Shown here: piece by piece, positions 42,415 through 55,300 of the stretch
How the letters are laid out: each line of letters begins with the position of its first letter
Position numbering within the stretch: the first letter of the stretch is position 1
Source: Pyronema omphalodes
Taxonomy: Eukaryota; Ascomycota; Pezizomycetes; Pezizales; Pyronemataceae
Assembly (NCBI GenBank): GCA_024516155.1
Contig: JAJJXM010000025.1
Location: forward strand, 62,001-126,000
DNA: 64,000 nt
Direction: 5' to 3'
Translations under genes and position numbers: made by a program
The notes under the pieces: generated by a model
Told to the model about the DNA's origin: nothing
Databases searched by the model: none
The model's input: the letters and a program-made list of their open reading frames with translations, nothing else

Positions 42415-44327
42415 ATGCCCACCCGATCCTCCGCTGTTGAGAAACAGCCCCTCCCCCCCGACAAAGCGCCCCCTCGAGCGCTCGCGAAAGAAAAACGCGC
42501 TAACGCAGAGCCGCACGAGTCCGACGCGTCCGACGTTGAGATGCACGTAGACACGTGCTCTGACGTCAGCGAGGATTCCAGCGACGACGACGCGTCTCCC
42601 CGAGACAGCTCCCCAACGCCAACTTCTCGCAACACCACCAACGCCCCACCCAAAACACCCCACAACAAAAAACCCCTCCCTGAAAACTCCGACACCCCCG
42701 ATCAACTGAGCAACAATGACCCCAAATACTCCATCCAACATACCACCGGAAAACAGAAAAAACGCCCCGCCGCCTCCACTGCCCATACTATCACCCATAT
42801 CGCCGAAGACTCCACCCCCGTTCCTGCAAACGTCAAACGACTCCACCCCGACATCGCTCCGATCAACGCCACACCTCCCAGCAACGCCGACCTCGCTCAA
42901 TCCATCGACGTCCTCCACCACAATCTTGCTACCACCGCGGACATGTTTCGTCACGCCGACCAGACAACGAACGACAGAATCAACAAAGCGTTCAAGACAA
43001 TCAACAAGAACCAGTCCCTCCTCCAATCCATCTACGATGCCGTCCAACTCCTCGCCCCGTCCCTCCTACCGAAAGGAACAGCTACCGCCGTGTCCCCCAC
43101 CCCCGTCTCCGCATCCCCCACCCCCCTCGAGACCACCAGCCCCGATACCCAACCCGTTAACGCCCCTCTCGATTTACCCTCCAAACATGCCCCCCGCCTC
43201 AGCGAAGCCGAGTACTGGAAGCAGAGGTGCTTGAACGCCGAAGCGGAACTCCGGAAGAACGAGCTCCCTCCTCCCCCTCATCTACCCCCTCCCCCACCCC
43301 AGGCGAACGAACCGTGGCAAGGACCAATACCCTCGTCCGTCAAGCTGTTCAAAGAGAAAGCCGCTGCCCCATCGAAGACCCCCCCTAAGACCACCAAACC
43401 CAACCCCCAACGCAAGAACCCCCCCCCGCGTCCAAGACATTGTGATCCCCTGCCCTGACCCCCGTGCCCTGCCCGATAGCTCTAAGGTCGCCATTGGATT
43501 AGCTGTCAACGAAGCCCTACACAAGGCGAAGGTGGAAGGAAACATCATGACGGTTAGGAAAAATCTCGCAGGAAGCCTCATGCTTACCCCCCTCCCCGAA
43601 CACATCCATTACCGACCTCACCCCCCACCTCTCTGTTATCCACGCCGCTGCCTGCACAGTCCACCCGAACCTCTTGCCCCCCCGACTTAACGAAAAATGG
43701 TATAAGCTGGCAGTCCACGGAATCCCCACGGATTACTACGAGGACACCGCCGAGGGTATGCAAAAATTGCAGCAGGAAATCGAGACGAACCACAAAGTAC
43801 GCCTGACACAACCCCCAAGGTACATCTCTCACCCGGACAAGCGTGTTGGTAAGACCGCCTCCAGTGTGATGATCGCACTGAAGTCCAGCGAGGAATACAA
43901 CCTCCTCAAGAGAACAAAGGTGACAGCATTATTCGAACAACGCAAGGTGACAGAATTCTTCACCGCCCGTTCCATTGACCAATGCCGCAGATGCCGGAAA
44001 TTTGGACATCATCATGCAATCTGCCCAGCTGACAATGGCCCCGCTTGCGCGATATGCGCCGCCCCTCACCCCACCGAATATCACCAATGTGGCCAGTGTC
44101 CCACAATCCAGGGCCGCAAATGTCAACACACCCTCTACAAGTGTGCAAATTGTGTCGCCGCTGGCCACACAGACGTCCACCACGCCGCATACAGCACCCG
44201 CTGCCCCGTCAAAGTGAACGTCGTCAGGGAAGCCTGGCAGAAGACTCGCCCGGAGACAACACCCCTAGACGCCATCCCCGCCGAAATAAACCCCATCGCC
44301 GACACCACCATGACCACTGATGAATAG
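42415..44327 (+). pseudogene. Family A ORF1, copy A3, two frameshifts
   Basis: The start MPTRSSAVEKQPLPPDK opens a low-complexity acidic N-terminus (SDASDVEMHVDTCSDVSEDS). The frame then breaks at a 9-base C-tract (43419-43427), continues as QDIVIPCPDPRALPDSSKVA in the next frame, and breaks again between about 43575 and 43610. It goes on as ITDLTPHLSVIHAAACTVHP and RLNEKWYKLAVHGIPTDYYE. Three Cys/His clusters follow (CRRCRKFGHHHAIC, CAICAAPHPTEYHQC, and CANC with a distal C). The stop TAG 44325-44327 overlaps ORF2 as ATGAATAG. The order of blocks is the same as in family B ORF1. Confidence 0.85.
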
Positions 44328-46901
44328 ATACGACTCATCAGCGGCGACCCTTCGCATCGTGTCACATAACACGAATCGCAGCGCCACCGCACTAACAACA
44401 CTGCTGAACTCAGCAGGATCCAAAATAGACATATTGCTGGTACAAGAGATTAACGTTAAAGATCCCCGGTACGCAATCACACATCCAGATTTCCTTTTGT
44501 TACTTCCCCCCCGCAGCCACCACAAAGTCAATCGCACTGCTGCATATATCTCCCGCCTCAACCCACATGTTCGAGTCACACCAAGACCGGACGTCAGCGG
44601 AGATCCTGACCTCCAGGTACTCGAGGTCAGCACCACACTCACTCCCTCCTTTTACCTCTTAAATATCTATAATGAAAAAGACCCCCAAACAAAAGTATAT
44701 ACCGTCCCCCGCTCCCTTACCCCCCTCACTCTCCCCCACCGTTGCGTGATCACAGGGGACCACAATGCCCATCACCCTCTGTGGAACTCCCACGCACGCA
44801 GACCAGCGAGAGCAGACGTGCTGGTGGAACTGATGGAAGACCATCACTGGCAACTGGTAAACGTCCCGGACGTTCCTACTTACCACTATCGAGACGGATC
44901 GGGCTCTTCGGTCCTCGACCTGACTCTGGCAGCCCCGGCGATGGCAAGGGAAATTTCTTCTTGGGCTATTGACGACGGCATTGCCACGGGATCGGACCAC
45001 GAGGTGATCCGTTTCCAAATCAACTCCTTACACCCAGACCACCACAACACCGCCGGCGACACTACGCGACTAAACTGGCGCAAGACGGACTGGGAGACCT
45101 TCACCGAAGAATTGCAACGTCTCACCGAAGCTTCCTACCCCAGGTGGTCCCACCTCCGAGCCAACCCCTCCGCCGAGAACCTCGACGAATGGGCTGCCCT
45201 CCTTCGCGACTCTATCCAAACCGCCGCCGCGATATCAACACCTACCCTCACCCCAACCCCGCGGTCGAAGAGATGGTGGACGCAGGAGGTACGCCTGACA
45301 CGTAAAGACATGACCCGGGCCAGGAGGAGATGGAAACAGACCCGCCTTCCCCAACACCTCGCCGAATACAAACAGTCTCGAAACGCCCACTACAGGAAAG
45401 TCCGACATGCAAAGGACTCCATGTGGAAGGAATACTTAGCCGCGGTGGAAGGACCAGACATATGGGCGGCCTTCCGATATACAAACCCGCGCCGCGCTCA
45501 ATTGACACCACCGATCAAGACACAGGTAGGAGGAATGGAGAAGGTATGCGTCGACTTCGACAGTAAGGTAGAGGCCTTTCAAGCGTTATTCCCTCCCCCC
45601 CCAGCTGCCCCCCCCACACGCACCTCACGACCCAACCCCCAACTCCCCTGGAAAACATTCACCCCCGAAGAAATTCGTACCGCTATCACAACATCCTCCC
45701 CCAAGAAAGCCCCCGGCCCGGACTCCATCACGTTCGCGTGCCTTAGGAAGGCGTACGATGCAGTCCCCAAAGTTTTCAACGCCCTGTACTCAACCTTAGG
45801 AACAAAAGGATATCATCCGCGGAGCTGGCGAGAGGCCACGACGGTGGTGATACCTAAACCAAACAAACCGGACTATAGCGCCATAAAGGCATACCGCCCG
45901 ATCGCCTTACTCAACTGCTTGGGCAAGGTGCTAGAAAAACTCATGGCGACCCGGCTCAGCCTTATGGCGGAGTCGCACGAAATCCTGCATAAGGACCAGA
46001 TTGGCGGGCGCCCAAAACGCTCGGCAATTGACGCCGCGATGGCGCTGACGCATGAGGTAGAAGTTAACGCGGGAAATCGCTTCGTGACGTCTGCCCTATT
46101 TTTAGATGTACGAGGAGCTTTCGATAACGTCTCCTCCGCCAGATTACTGGCAACTATGCACTCACTCGGCTGCCCACAGGCGGTAATATCGTGGTGTTCC
46201 TCATTCTTAAGTGACCGCACAACCGCCCTATCCTTTGACGGCAGAACAGATTCACAGCGACCAATTCAAACCGGCATTCCCCAGGGATCCCCCGCGTCGC
46301 CAATACTCTTCCTCATATACCTTCGCCCCCTCTTTGACGCCTTACAATCCGAACACCCGACCCTGTGGACCCCTAGCTATATAGACGACGTTGCCTTGGT
46401 GGCCCATGGACGAACGAGAGAACAAAATGCGCGCGCCCTGGAAGCAGCCGCTCGCACCGCATTCAACTGGGCGCAGACAAACGCGGTAGCATTCGACGAT
46501 TCCAAATCGGAGATGCTGCACTTCCATAAGTCGCGAATCGATGAACACAGCGAAGCAACAAACGTGCGCTTACCTAACGGCACCATAGTCACCCCTGGGA
46601 CTCAAGGAGGCAGCAAGGACGTGGTTCGGTGGATTGGCATACATTTTGATCGCAAACTTTCCTTCTCCCAACATGTAAAAATAAGACTGACGGCCGCCGC
46701 TAGGTCCCTCAACGCCCTCCGGAGTTTGGTACGTCACGAAACAGGTCTGTCCCCCTCAGCGACCCGTACACTTTATCAAGCGTGTGTAACCTCTAGGTCT
46801 GATTTTGGCTCTGAGATCTGGTGGAATGGACAAAAAGGACTGGCCAGCACACTACAAACGCAACAAAACTCCGCCCTACGCCGCATACTAAACGCATTCA
46901 C

Positions 46902-48891
46902 CAACGGACACGGCAACGGCGACCCCCCCCCCCTGCATTCTCAACAACGAGCACCGAAACCCCCGGTTTTCTCATCGGATTCGGATTCGCAGCACTCTGT
47001 TACGTTATTCTCTGAATTTTCGGGGAATTCTACGTTGTTTTTGTTGACTTTTGTCGCAAAATCAGAGTTTTCACGAGTTTTGGCTTACCCCACCTCACGA
47101 AATGTCGCCAAAACAACGACAGAACAACGCCCGACGATCGAAACGGTCCGAAAACGCGTACAATGTTCTAGCCGACCTTCCTCATGATGGATCTAATCCT
47201 ACTTTCGATGGAAGAGATGGAAAAGTTGATGAAGTTGATGGAAACTTCGCTGGAAAACCCTTCCAGAGCGTGGTCTTGGCAGGATCACCAGTTCCTTCGG
47301 CTTCAACACACCAGCAACAAGCGACAACTGACCAAAGCCGGTTCAGTACATACCGTCGCAATATTGTATCTGCCATTAATCGGGCAGCCCTGGTTGATGA
47401 CAATTATGCCTCCCTTGACCAATTTTTTTATGACAGCTACCCCGAAGTCACTGGAGCCAGCTTCCTGGGGATACAACAGATCCACCAGGACACACAGCGT
47501 CGCTTCAATACCCTCGATGACACCATACGCAACAACAGCGATGAGATGCGCCTCAGATTCGACGTCATGATGACGAAATTCAACATTCTGATGGGCGAAA
47601 ACACGAAGCTGCGCGCAGCCTACGACTCTACACAGGCAGAAACAGCAGCTCTCAAGGCTGCTGTGGACGCCCTGACGAAGAAAATCGACGAACAGCAACA
47701 AGTCATTTCGGCGCCCCCCTCACCGAACCTCACGGCCTCTTCCTCAGCGATGGAAGAGATGACTATGCAACTGTCCGTCGTCCAACATGACATTCAGGAT
47801 GTCCTGGACGCTGTTCGCAACCCTCCTGGCAAGAGAAAGCGAAGGGGAAGCGACCAGAACACCGAACCCACCTCACCGACAAACAGAAGACCGGTGAACC
47901 ACAAACCGAGAGCGGCATCACCGGTGCGAAGCCTGATGCACTCAAAACATGCGACTACCGCCGCCCAGGACAAGCTTGATGCCCTCAAGCCTATGTCCCC
48001 CCTACCTCTCCTCGCGATCACGTCAACCGATGCGACACCGGAACCCCACCCTGACAGTCCATCTGCTCAGGACACACCTCTACCCGACGCCCCAAGCACT
48101 GCCCCTGCTGAGACGAACGGATGGAAGACTGTGGAGGCGAAGGCTGCACAGAGGAAGAAGCAGAAAGCGAAGGAGACGACACCTACGGCAGCGCCACCCA
48201 GCAAGACCCCTACAACAAAGAATGGTGGACGGGGAAAGAACACCCACCAACCCAGAACGACAACACCCTCTGCAAAGAAGACTTGGGCAGAAGTCGTCAA
48301 GAGCGGAGGCATCAACGTCCAGATTGTGCTTGGGAATGGCAACCTTGGACTGACAACACCACCGACAAGAAGGGGAGAGAGGCGAGGGGGAGCAGCGAGG
48401 AGGCTGAGGAAGAAGGAAGGAGAAGGGGAGAGAGGGGAGGAGAAGAGGGGCAGGGCGGGCCCGGGTGTCTCAAAGGGCAAAGAGTCAGGAGACACCGGCG
48501 GAGGAGGGGAGAGAGGAGAGGAGAGTGGGGGCACGGGTGGCCCGGCGGCTGTTTAACCTTGCTTTGGTTTTGTTTTTGCTTTGTGGAGGAAATACAGGAG
48601 GAAAAATGGTTAAAAATGGGAGGGGAAGGGAGGAGGAAAGGGAGGAGCCCGGCGAGGCGGCCTCTGTGCAAGCAGGGCACTTGGAACATCAGACGCGCTT
48701 GGACAAGAAACCCCCGTAGTATACAGTGGGGACAGACCCCACAACCACAACGATCAAGAGGAGGAGACTGGTAGAGGTGGAGACTGGGTTTTTGCTTTTA
48801 CATTTCTTTCTTCTTCTCTTTTGTATTTATCTGTCCCTTGTCATAACCTTCGGGTTGCAAACAAGTAATGAGAGAACAAACAAACAAACAA
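46902..48891 (+). mobile_element. Family C element C3, full length, B-type tail
   Basis: The 5' terminus begins with CAACGGACACGGCAACGGCGA and an 11-base C-tract (46923-46933), the first bases being variable. The ORF is complete. The 3' module has hairpin 48845-48856 (TTCG loop) and a (CAAA)n tail. The duplication ACTAAACGCATTCAC flanks it at 46887-46901 and 48892-48906. It carries a family B-type end but sits in a family A element. Confidence 0.92.
47102..48556 (+). CDS. Family C ORF1-like coiled-coil protein, copy C3
   Basis: This is an intact 484-residue frame from the ATG of MSPKQRQNNARRSKRSE. It agrees with C1 nearly throughout, apart from a variable stretch around residues 70-120 (HQQQATTDQSRFSTYRRNIV...). 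The coiled-coil, GKRKRRGS, TWAEVVKSGG and Arg/Gly-rich C-terminus are preserved. That three separate copies (C1, C2, C3) keep a full frame suggests the protein matters for mobility. That is inference. Confidence 0.86.
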   Translation: MSPKQRQNNARRSKRSENAYNVLADLPHDGSNPTFDGRDGKVDEVDGNFAGKPFQSVVLAGSPVPSASTHQQQATTDQSRFSTYRRNIVSAINRAALVDDNYASLDQFFYDSYPEVTGASFLGIQQIHQDTQRRFNTLDDTIRNNSDEMRLRFDVMMTKFNILMGENTKLRAAYDSTQAETAALKAAVDALTKKIDEQQQVISAPPSPNLTASSSAMEEMTMQLSVVQHDIQDVLDAVRNPPGKRKRRGSDQNTEPTSPTNRRPVNHKPRAASPVRSLMHSKHATTAAQDKLDALKPMSPLPLLAITSTDATPEPHPDSPSAQDTPLPDAPSTAPAETNGWKTVEAKAAQRKKQKAKETTPTAAPPSKTPTTKNGGRGKNTHQPRTTTPSAKKTWAEVVKSGGINVQIVLGNGNLGLTTPPTRRGERRGGAARRLRKKEGEGERGEEKRGRAGPGVSKGKESGDTGGGGERGEESGGTGGPAAV

Positions 48892-50326
48892 ACTAAACGC
48901 ATTCACATCGACCCCCATAGTGGCCCTACACAACGAAGCCGCTATACCCCCCGTCGCAGTTCGCCTTCAACGCCGCAGCCGCAAATACGTTCTCCGCCTC
49001 CTCTCCCTCCCCCCTTCCCACCCCGTAGTTAGACGCTGCCCTTCCTCCTTCCCCGTACCCAACCACTTCCCGACCTCCATATGTGACCCGTCCGAATATG
49101 ACTACCCCTGGAACACCACCCAGAAAGCCCCCTCGCGCCTCGTTCGCATGCTCCGCTCCGTCGGTCAGTGGATATTACCAGACGACGTAATCGAGGACAC
49201 GGCACACCCAAATCCCACCCCGTGGATAAGCTCACCCCTACGAATAAAGATATCCTCCCTCCCCAAACCCGAAGCCGCCGTCGAACACCTCTCGCTGATC
49301 CGCGACCTGAGTGACGACAAAACCAACATCATCGCCTATACAGACGGTTCCCAACTCGAAGGAAAAACAGGCGCCGGATACTGCATCACCTCAGGTTTCC
49401 CCCGTCAAGTCAACGAATCCATCCCCATGGGCACGACCACGGAAGTGTTCGACGCCGAACTACGAGCAATTCACGACTGCCTCGAGATGTGCTACAAAAT
49501 CATCTCCCAGAACCACCTCCGACGCCGCCGGATACACGTCTTTACAGACAACCAGGCGGCCATCCTCCGCGCCTCCCGCACAACATATGGTCCGGGCCAA
49601 GAGCTCGCCCGCGCTATACACGACATCGCCTCCTCCCTCCGTTCCAAAGACACATCCGTCACCGTACATTGGGTCCCAGGACATACCGATATACCCGGGA
49701 ATGACCAAGCCGACCTCCTCGCCAAAACTGCAACCACCCTAACTCCCCCCTCTTCGCTACCGGTCTCCCTGTCCTGGATACGCCGACAGATTCACGATCA
49801 GTACATCCAAGACTGGACGACCTGGTACTCCTCCGCGCCGAAACTTAAAACATACGACGCCCCACACCGTCGACGCCTCGACCATGCCTACACGGCCCTA
49901 CCACGCAAACTATCAACCGCAATCTTGGGATTGCGAACCGGACACGGTTATTTTTTGGACTGCCTTGCTCATCGCCCCACCGCCCAATACCCCTCCCGCT
50001 CGTGCTCATGCCCCCTTCACCCCCCGCAATCCCCCAAACATCTCATTCTCTCGTGCCCCCACTTCACTTCCCAACGGACCGAACTGCGACGTACACTGAA
50101 AATCCCACGACGACGACACCTCACACTACCGACAATCTTACACACCACCGCCGGAACCAAAGCACTGTCCGCTATGATCTCAGAGACCAAGATAGCGACT
50201 GCGGAGTGGGCTCACGCAAGGTTAAGTAAACTCCCCGCTGAGGAGGACACATCTGCTACGCTGACAACAGACTGGGGGACGCTGCTGGACCTGACGGACG
50301 AGCACGCGGTTACCTCTAATAATTAA

Positions 50327-51106
50327 AAAAAAAAAAATAATAATAAAAAGAAGTAGGAGGAGGACGGAGGGAGGGAGAAGCGGGAGGCGAGAGCGGAGAG
50401 AGAGGCGAGGGAGGGGGGAGATGGAGGAAGCGGACGATGACGAGGAGAGAGTGGAGACGGGAGACTGGGAGAGCGGAGGCGTGGTTGTTGTGGAGAATGG
50501 AGTATTGTGTTTTTTCTTTTTGAAACGGGAATGAAAGTGAGGCGAGGAGTCGAGGGAGAGGAGAGACGCGGTGGAGACGGACGGGAGGAGCACGAATGAG
50601 GCGAGTGCGAGATGGTGACGCGGAGAGAAGTGGACGGAGTGGGACGATGGACGGCTGGCGAGCCGAGAGGGAGGAGCGTGGTGAAGGGCGAGGGGAGGGA
50701 CGTAGAGTAGGGCAGTGGCACAGGGGAGAGAGGTGCGATGGGGGGGCGTTGACCCGGGGGAGTTATATCTTCTTTTCTTTTCTTTTGCTTGTTTGTTTTT
50801 GCTTTGTGGAGGAAATAAAGGCGGAAAAACGGTTAAAAAAGGGAGGGGAAGGGTGGAGGAAATGGGGGAACGACCCGGCGAGGTGGCCTCCGAGCGTACA
50901 GGGCTCCTGGAACAGACGACGCTTGACGAACAAAAGCACAACGAGACTTGGGGGTCTACAACCCCACACCCTAACGACAAGCTCTGGGGCATACCCAGTG
51001 AGAGCCTGGCCTAACACCCGGGTTTCTTAATTTTGTATTTACTGTAGATTCCGCCATAACCTTACGGTTGGATGCGTGTATGAGTTAATAAATAAATAAT
51101 GAATAA
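50327..51106 (+). other. Family A 3' UTR and tail of A3
   Basis: No gene is seen. A short A-tract follows the stop directly, then AATAATAATAAAAAG. About 420 bases of GA-rich sequence come next, and then the shared terminal module from about 50760, with GGAAATAAAGG, the G-run cluster, the hairpin and the tail. Confidence 0.78.
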
Positions 51107-52339
51107 GCCTCGAAACAGTTACCAAACGCATCGACAAACTACACCGAACCAACACCCAGCCCCGAACCGACCACCTCGCCGACAACCCCCCGACCGCCCC
51201 CGACACCGCACCCGCCACCACGCCCACCGCCAACGACATACACCATTGGATGGCGAGATGCCACATGCTCGAAGGAATCTTGCGCAGCAACAACATCGCC
51301 ATCCCCCTCGACGCACCCCGGACTACAACCCGCCCCTCCAAAGCACCCTCGGCGCCGTGGGCGGACCCCTCCAAGACCAAAACTCTCCTCAAAGCCAACC
51401 CCCCCACCAACCCCACACCCGCCACTAAACCGCACCCCCGACGCCAACGCACCCGCCCCCAGTCCGTCATGATACCCTTCCCACACCCTGCGGAAATCGA
51501 CGTCAATACCAAAGCCCAACTGGGAAGGGCGATCAACGCGGCACTCACCCAGACACAGGCGCCGCCTCACATGGCTGTCGCCACGATCAGACAAGCCACA
51601 TCAGGAAACCTCATCGTGACCATGACAGACGGCACCACTGAATCCGAGCTGACCGAGAACCTAGGGACCATACACACAGCGACGCGACAGGTCAACACCT
51701 CCATCGCCGCACCCCGCCTGAACGAGCGGTGGTATAAGCTCGCAGTTCATGGAATCCCCACGAGCCAATACCCCGACTCCCCCGACGGAATGCGCTCCCT
51801 CCAGGAGGAGATCGAACGCAGCAACAGACCTGTCACCCTGGCGCAACCCCCCCGATATATGACGACCGCGGAGAAACGTGTGGGCAAGGAAGCGTCCAGT
51901 GTGGTTATTGCGGTACGTACCGCCGAAGAGCTCGCACTCCTGAAGCGCAAACGAGTCATGGTACTCTTCGAGCCCCGAAGAGTCACCGAGTACCACTCTG
52001 CCCGACGGACCGACCAGTGTCGGCGCTGCTTGCTCTTTGGCCACCACTACACCAACTGCACTGGACCGCGAGGCCCCACCTGCGGCATCTGCGGCCAGAA
52101 CCACCCCACGGACGACCACGCCTGCAACGACTGCCCCCAAAGCAACGGTAAGAGTTGTGAGCACACTAGATACCATTGCAAAAACTGCGCGGACGCCAAC
52201 CTCCCCGACCTCGACCACCCAGGCTTCAGCAAGCAATGCCCCGTACGCATCCGCATATTCAAAGAAGCCTGGACAGCGTCACAAAACCCCGCCGCCGCCC
52301 CACCCAACCCAGCCGACAGAGACACCGAGATGAACGCCC

Positions 52340-55300
52340 ATGTCTAGCTACAACACACTGGCAGCAACCATACGGATCGTCTCCCACAACGTGAACCGAC
52401 AACGAACAGCACTCGATGCGCTGCTGAATAGCGCACACAACACAGCCGACATAATCCTAATACAAGAAATTCACATTACCGATATAACATACGCCACCAC
52501 ACACCCATCGTTCACACTGGTCTTGCCACCGCGTGGGGATAGAACCACCAACAGAACAGCCGCCTATGTGACCAGGACAAACCCATACCTCAGGGTTTCT
52601 CAGCGCACCGATATATGCGCGGATCCTGACCTCCAGGTCCTTGAGGTAGGCACCGACTTAATTCCTTCTTTCTTTCTTCTTAATATGTACAACGAAAAAC
52701 ACCCCGAAAGCAATATTTATACCATCCCGAGAGCCCTCACCCCCCTCCCCCTCCCCCGCAGGTGCATCATCACAGGTGACCTCAACGCTCACCATGCCCT
52801 GTGGAACTCCTCCACACGTTCCCCCACCCGCGCCACCGAAATAGTTAACCTCATCGAACAACGAGACTGGACCCTCGTGTCCGTCCCTGACATTCCCACC
52901 TACTACTACCACCAAGGCCGCAGTTCTTCCGTCCTCGACCTGACCCTAGCATCGCCCCACATGGCAGAGGAAACAATCAACTGGGCAATTGACGACGACA
53001 ACGCTACGGGATCTGACCATGAAGTCATACGTTTCGAAGTGCACACAACCCACCCAGACGCTGAAACAACCCCCCCAACAAACCGACTGAACTGGAAAAA
53101 GACGGATTGGGAGCTCTTCGCCGAAACCCTCCGTGCCTCGTGCTTAGCCCTCACACCATCATGGACACAATACCGCAACCACCCTACCACAGACAACCTC
53201 GATACGTGGGCGGAGTCAATACGTGATGTCATTCTTAATGCCGCGACTACGTCCACCCCCGTACTACAAGTGACCCCACAATCGAAAAGATGGTGGACCG
53301 CAGAAGTCACCGAGGCAAGGAAAAAGATGACCAAAGCAAGACGTAAGTGGAAACGCAAACGTGACGATAGATCCCACCTAAACTAGAAACAACACCGAAA
53401 CGAATACCACAGGACCATTCGAACGGCGAAAGATGCAAAGTGGAAGGAATATCTTTCCCAAGCCGAAGGACCCGATGTGTGGCAGGCGTTTAGGTACACC
53501 AACCCTCGGCGTGCTAAGCTAACACCAAACCTCCGCGCAATGATAAACGGCCGAGAAACAATCTGCAGCTCCTTCGACGCAAAGGTAGAGGCCTTCCAAA
53601 AGTTGTTTCCCCCGCCGCCGCCACCACCGCCTCCGTCCGTCCTCCCCCCGCGCCGCGAGTTGCAGTGGACAACCTTTACACCGACAGAGGTAGAAACAGC
53701 GATATTCTCCTCCTCGCCGACGAAGGCGCCCGGACCCGATGGGCTCACATTCGCCTGCCTGCGCCAAGCATACCTTGCCATCCCCAAACACATGAACAAC
53801 CTCTACGCCACATTAGGGACGGTAGGCTACCATCCGCGATGCTGGCGCCAGGCCACCACAGTCATTATCGCCAAACCTAACAAGCCGGATTACAGCAATC
53901 CAAAGGCATACCGTCCGATTGCGCTCCTAAACTGCTTTGGGAAGACCCTCGAAAAACTAATGGCCACTCGCCTAGGCACGAGGGCAGACTCTCACGACTT
54001 ACTACATAGGGACCAAATAGGTGGACGCCCGCAGAGATCAGCAATTGACGCGGCGATGGCGCTGGTGCACGACGTCGAGATTGGGAAATCTCACGGAATG
54101 CTAACCTCTGCCCTCTTCCTCGATGTTCGTGGAGCGTTCGACAACGTCTCTGCTGACCGCCTCCAACAAACATTACGACAGCTTGGGTGTCCGCGACCAG
54201 TAGTATCGTGGTGCCAGTCTTTCCTCGCCGATCGCACGATGGCTCTAGCGTTCGATGGGCGAACTGACACGCAACGCCCAGTGCAAACAGGCATCCCACA
54301 AGGTTCCCCTGCATCCCCCATACTTTTCTTATTATACCTCCGCCCATTATTCGACGAACTAGCGCAGGTACACCCGTACGCCTGGACACCTAGCTACATT
54401 GACGACGTAGCGATCGTCGTCCAGGGACGCACCAGAAAAGCGAACGCCCGCGCACTTGAGAACATTACGACAACAGCCTTTCGGTGGGCCGACGCAAACG
54501 CCGTTGCATTTGACGATGCCAAGTCAGAGCTCCTGCATTTCCACTGGGCACGCACCGACAGCATCACTGAGGAGGAAAAAGTTAAGTTACCAAACGGTAC
54601 AGTTATCACACCGGGAACACAAGGAGGAGAGAAGGATGTTGTGAGGTGGATAGGCCTGTATTTAGATAGGAAACTTAACTTTAGAAAACATGTAGCTAGA
54701 CGAGTAACCGCCGCGCAAAGAACTCTGAACGCACTGTGTAGGTTAGCACGGTACGAAACAGGTCTGTCCCCCGCTGCTACAAGACTAATCTACCAGGCGT
54801 GTGTCCAGTCGAGAGCAGACTACGGCGCAGAGATATGGTGGAACCAACAAAAAGACCTTGCCCGCACCCTCCAGAATCAACAGAACACCGCCCTCCGCAG
54901 GATTCTCAACGCTTTCACCTCTACTCCGATCCTGGCCCTCCACAATGAATCCGCACTCCCCCCCGTCACAATACGTCTTGACAACCGCCAGCGGAAATAC
55001 GCCCTGCGCACCCTCACTTTACCCGCTTCGCACCCTATCATCACACGCTGCCCCGTCTCGTTTCCCGCCCCGAGTATCGAGGATGCCTCCATCAACCCGG
55101 ACACCGAGTACGACCACCCGTGGCACGTCCCAGGACAAGCCCCGTCCCGCCTCCTGCACGTCATCAGCACACTCTCCCCGTGGGTCCAACCAAACGCCGA
55201 AATCGAGGACACCTCCCAAGACATCCCCGACGACGACCTCGCCCCTACATTAACGATCGACATCTCCTCCTCCCCGAAGGCTGAAGCCGCCGACGACCAC

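Larger units (their letters stand above)
44320..50326 (+). pseudogene. Family A ORF2, copy A3, split only by C3
   Basis: The pieces are 44320-46901 and 48907-50326. The 2005-base offset between the duplications accounts for the frame change, and I see no other lesion. The endonuclease shows SHNTNRSATAL, GDHNAHHPLWN (H where other copies have L) and GSDHEVIRF. RT shows APGPDSITFACLR, KPNKPDYS, DQIGGRPKRSAIDAA, LFLDVRGAFDN, TGIPQGSPASP and YIDDVALV. RNase H shows YTDGSQ, FTDNQAA and WVPGHTDIPGNDQADLLAK. The knuckle is CSCPLHPPQSPKHLILSC. The second piece ends at TAA 50324-50326 and is closely matched by A4. Removal of C3 would leave the frame continuous, though ORF1 of this copy is broken. Confidence 0.9.
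42113..51106 (+). mobile_element. Family A LINE copy A3, near complete, carrying C3
   Basis: This is the only family A copy with its 5' end in the window. It has about 18 variable bases, then CCCAGCAAAGAGCGA and a 9-base C-tract (42146-42154), a 5' UTR to 42414, ORF1, ORF2 and a 3' UTR. Hairpin 51058-51069 and an imperfect (TAAA)n tail ending ATGAATAA finish it. The duplication CCTCGAAACAGTTAC flanks it at 42098-42112 and 51108-51122, with one further shared G possible. Without C3 the element is about 7.0 kb. Confidence 0.92.
41652..52347 (+). pseudogene. Family B ORF1, copy B2, split by A3
   Basis: The pieces are 41652-42112 and 51123-52347. The offset between the two copies of the duplication (9010 bases) exactly accounts for the change of frame, so the gene was open before A3 arrived. 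The middle differs strongly from the B0 and B1 ORF1 (LATLPELIKTTIMDLLRPMN here, against NPQPQPDN...LLSAIATMIS there). The ends are nearly identical, including the three Cys/His knuckles and the ATGTCTAG overlap with ORF2 (52340-52347). A hypervariable central region or gene conversion would explain this. Confidence 0.88.
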
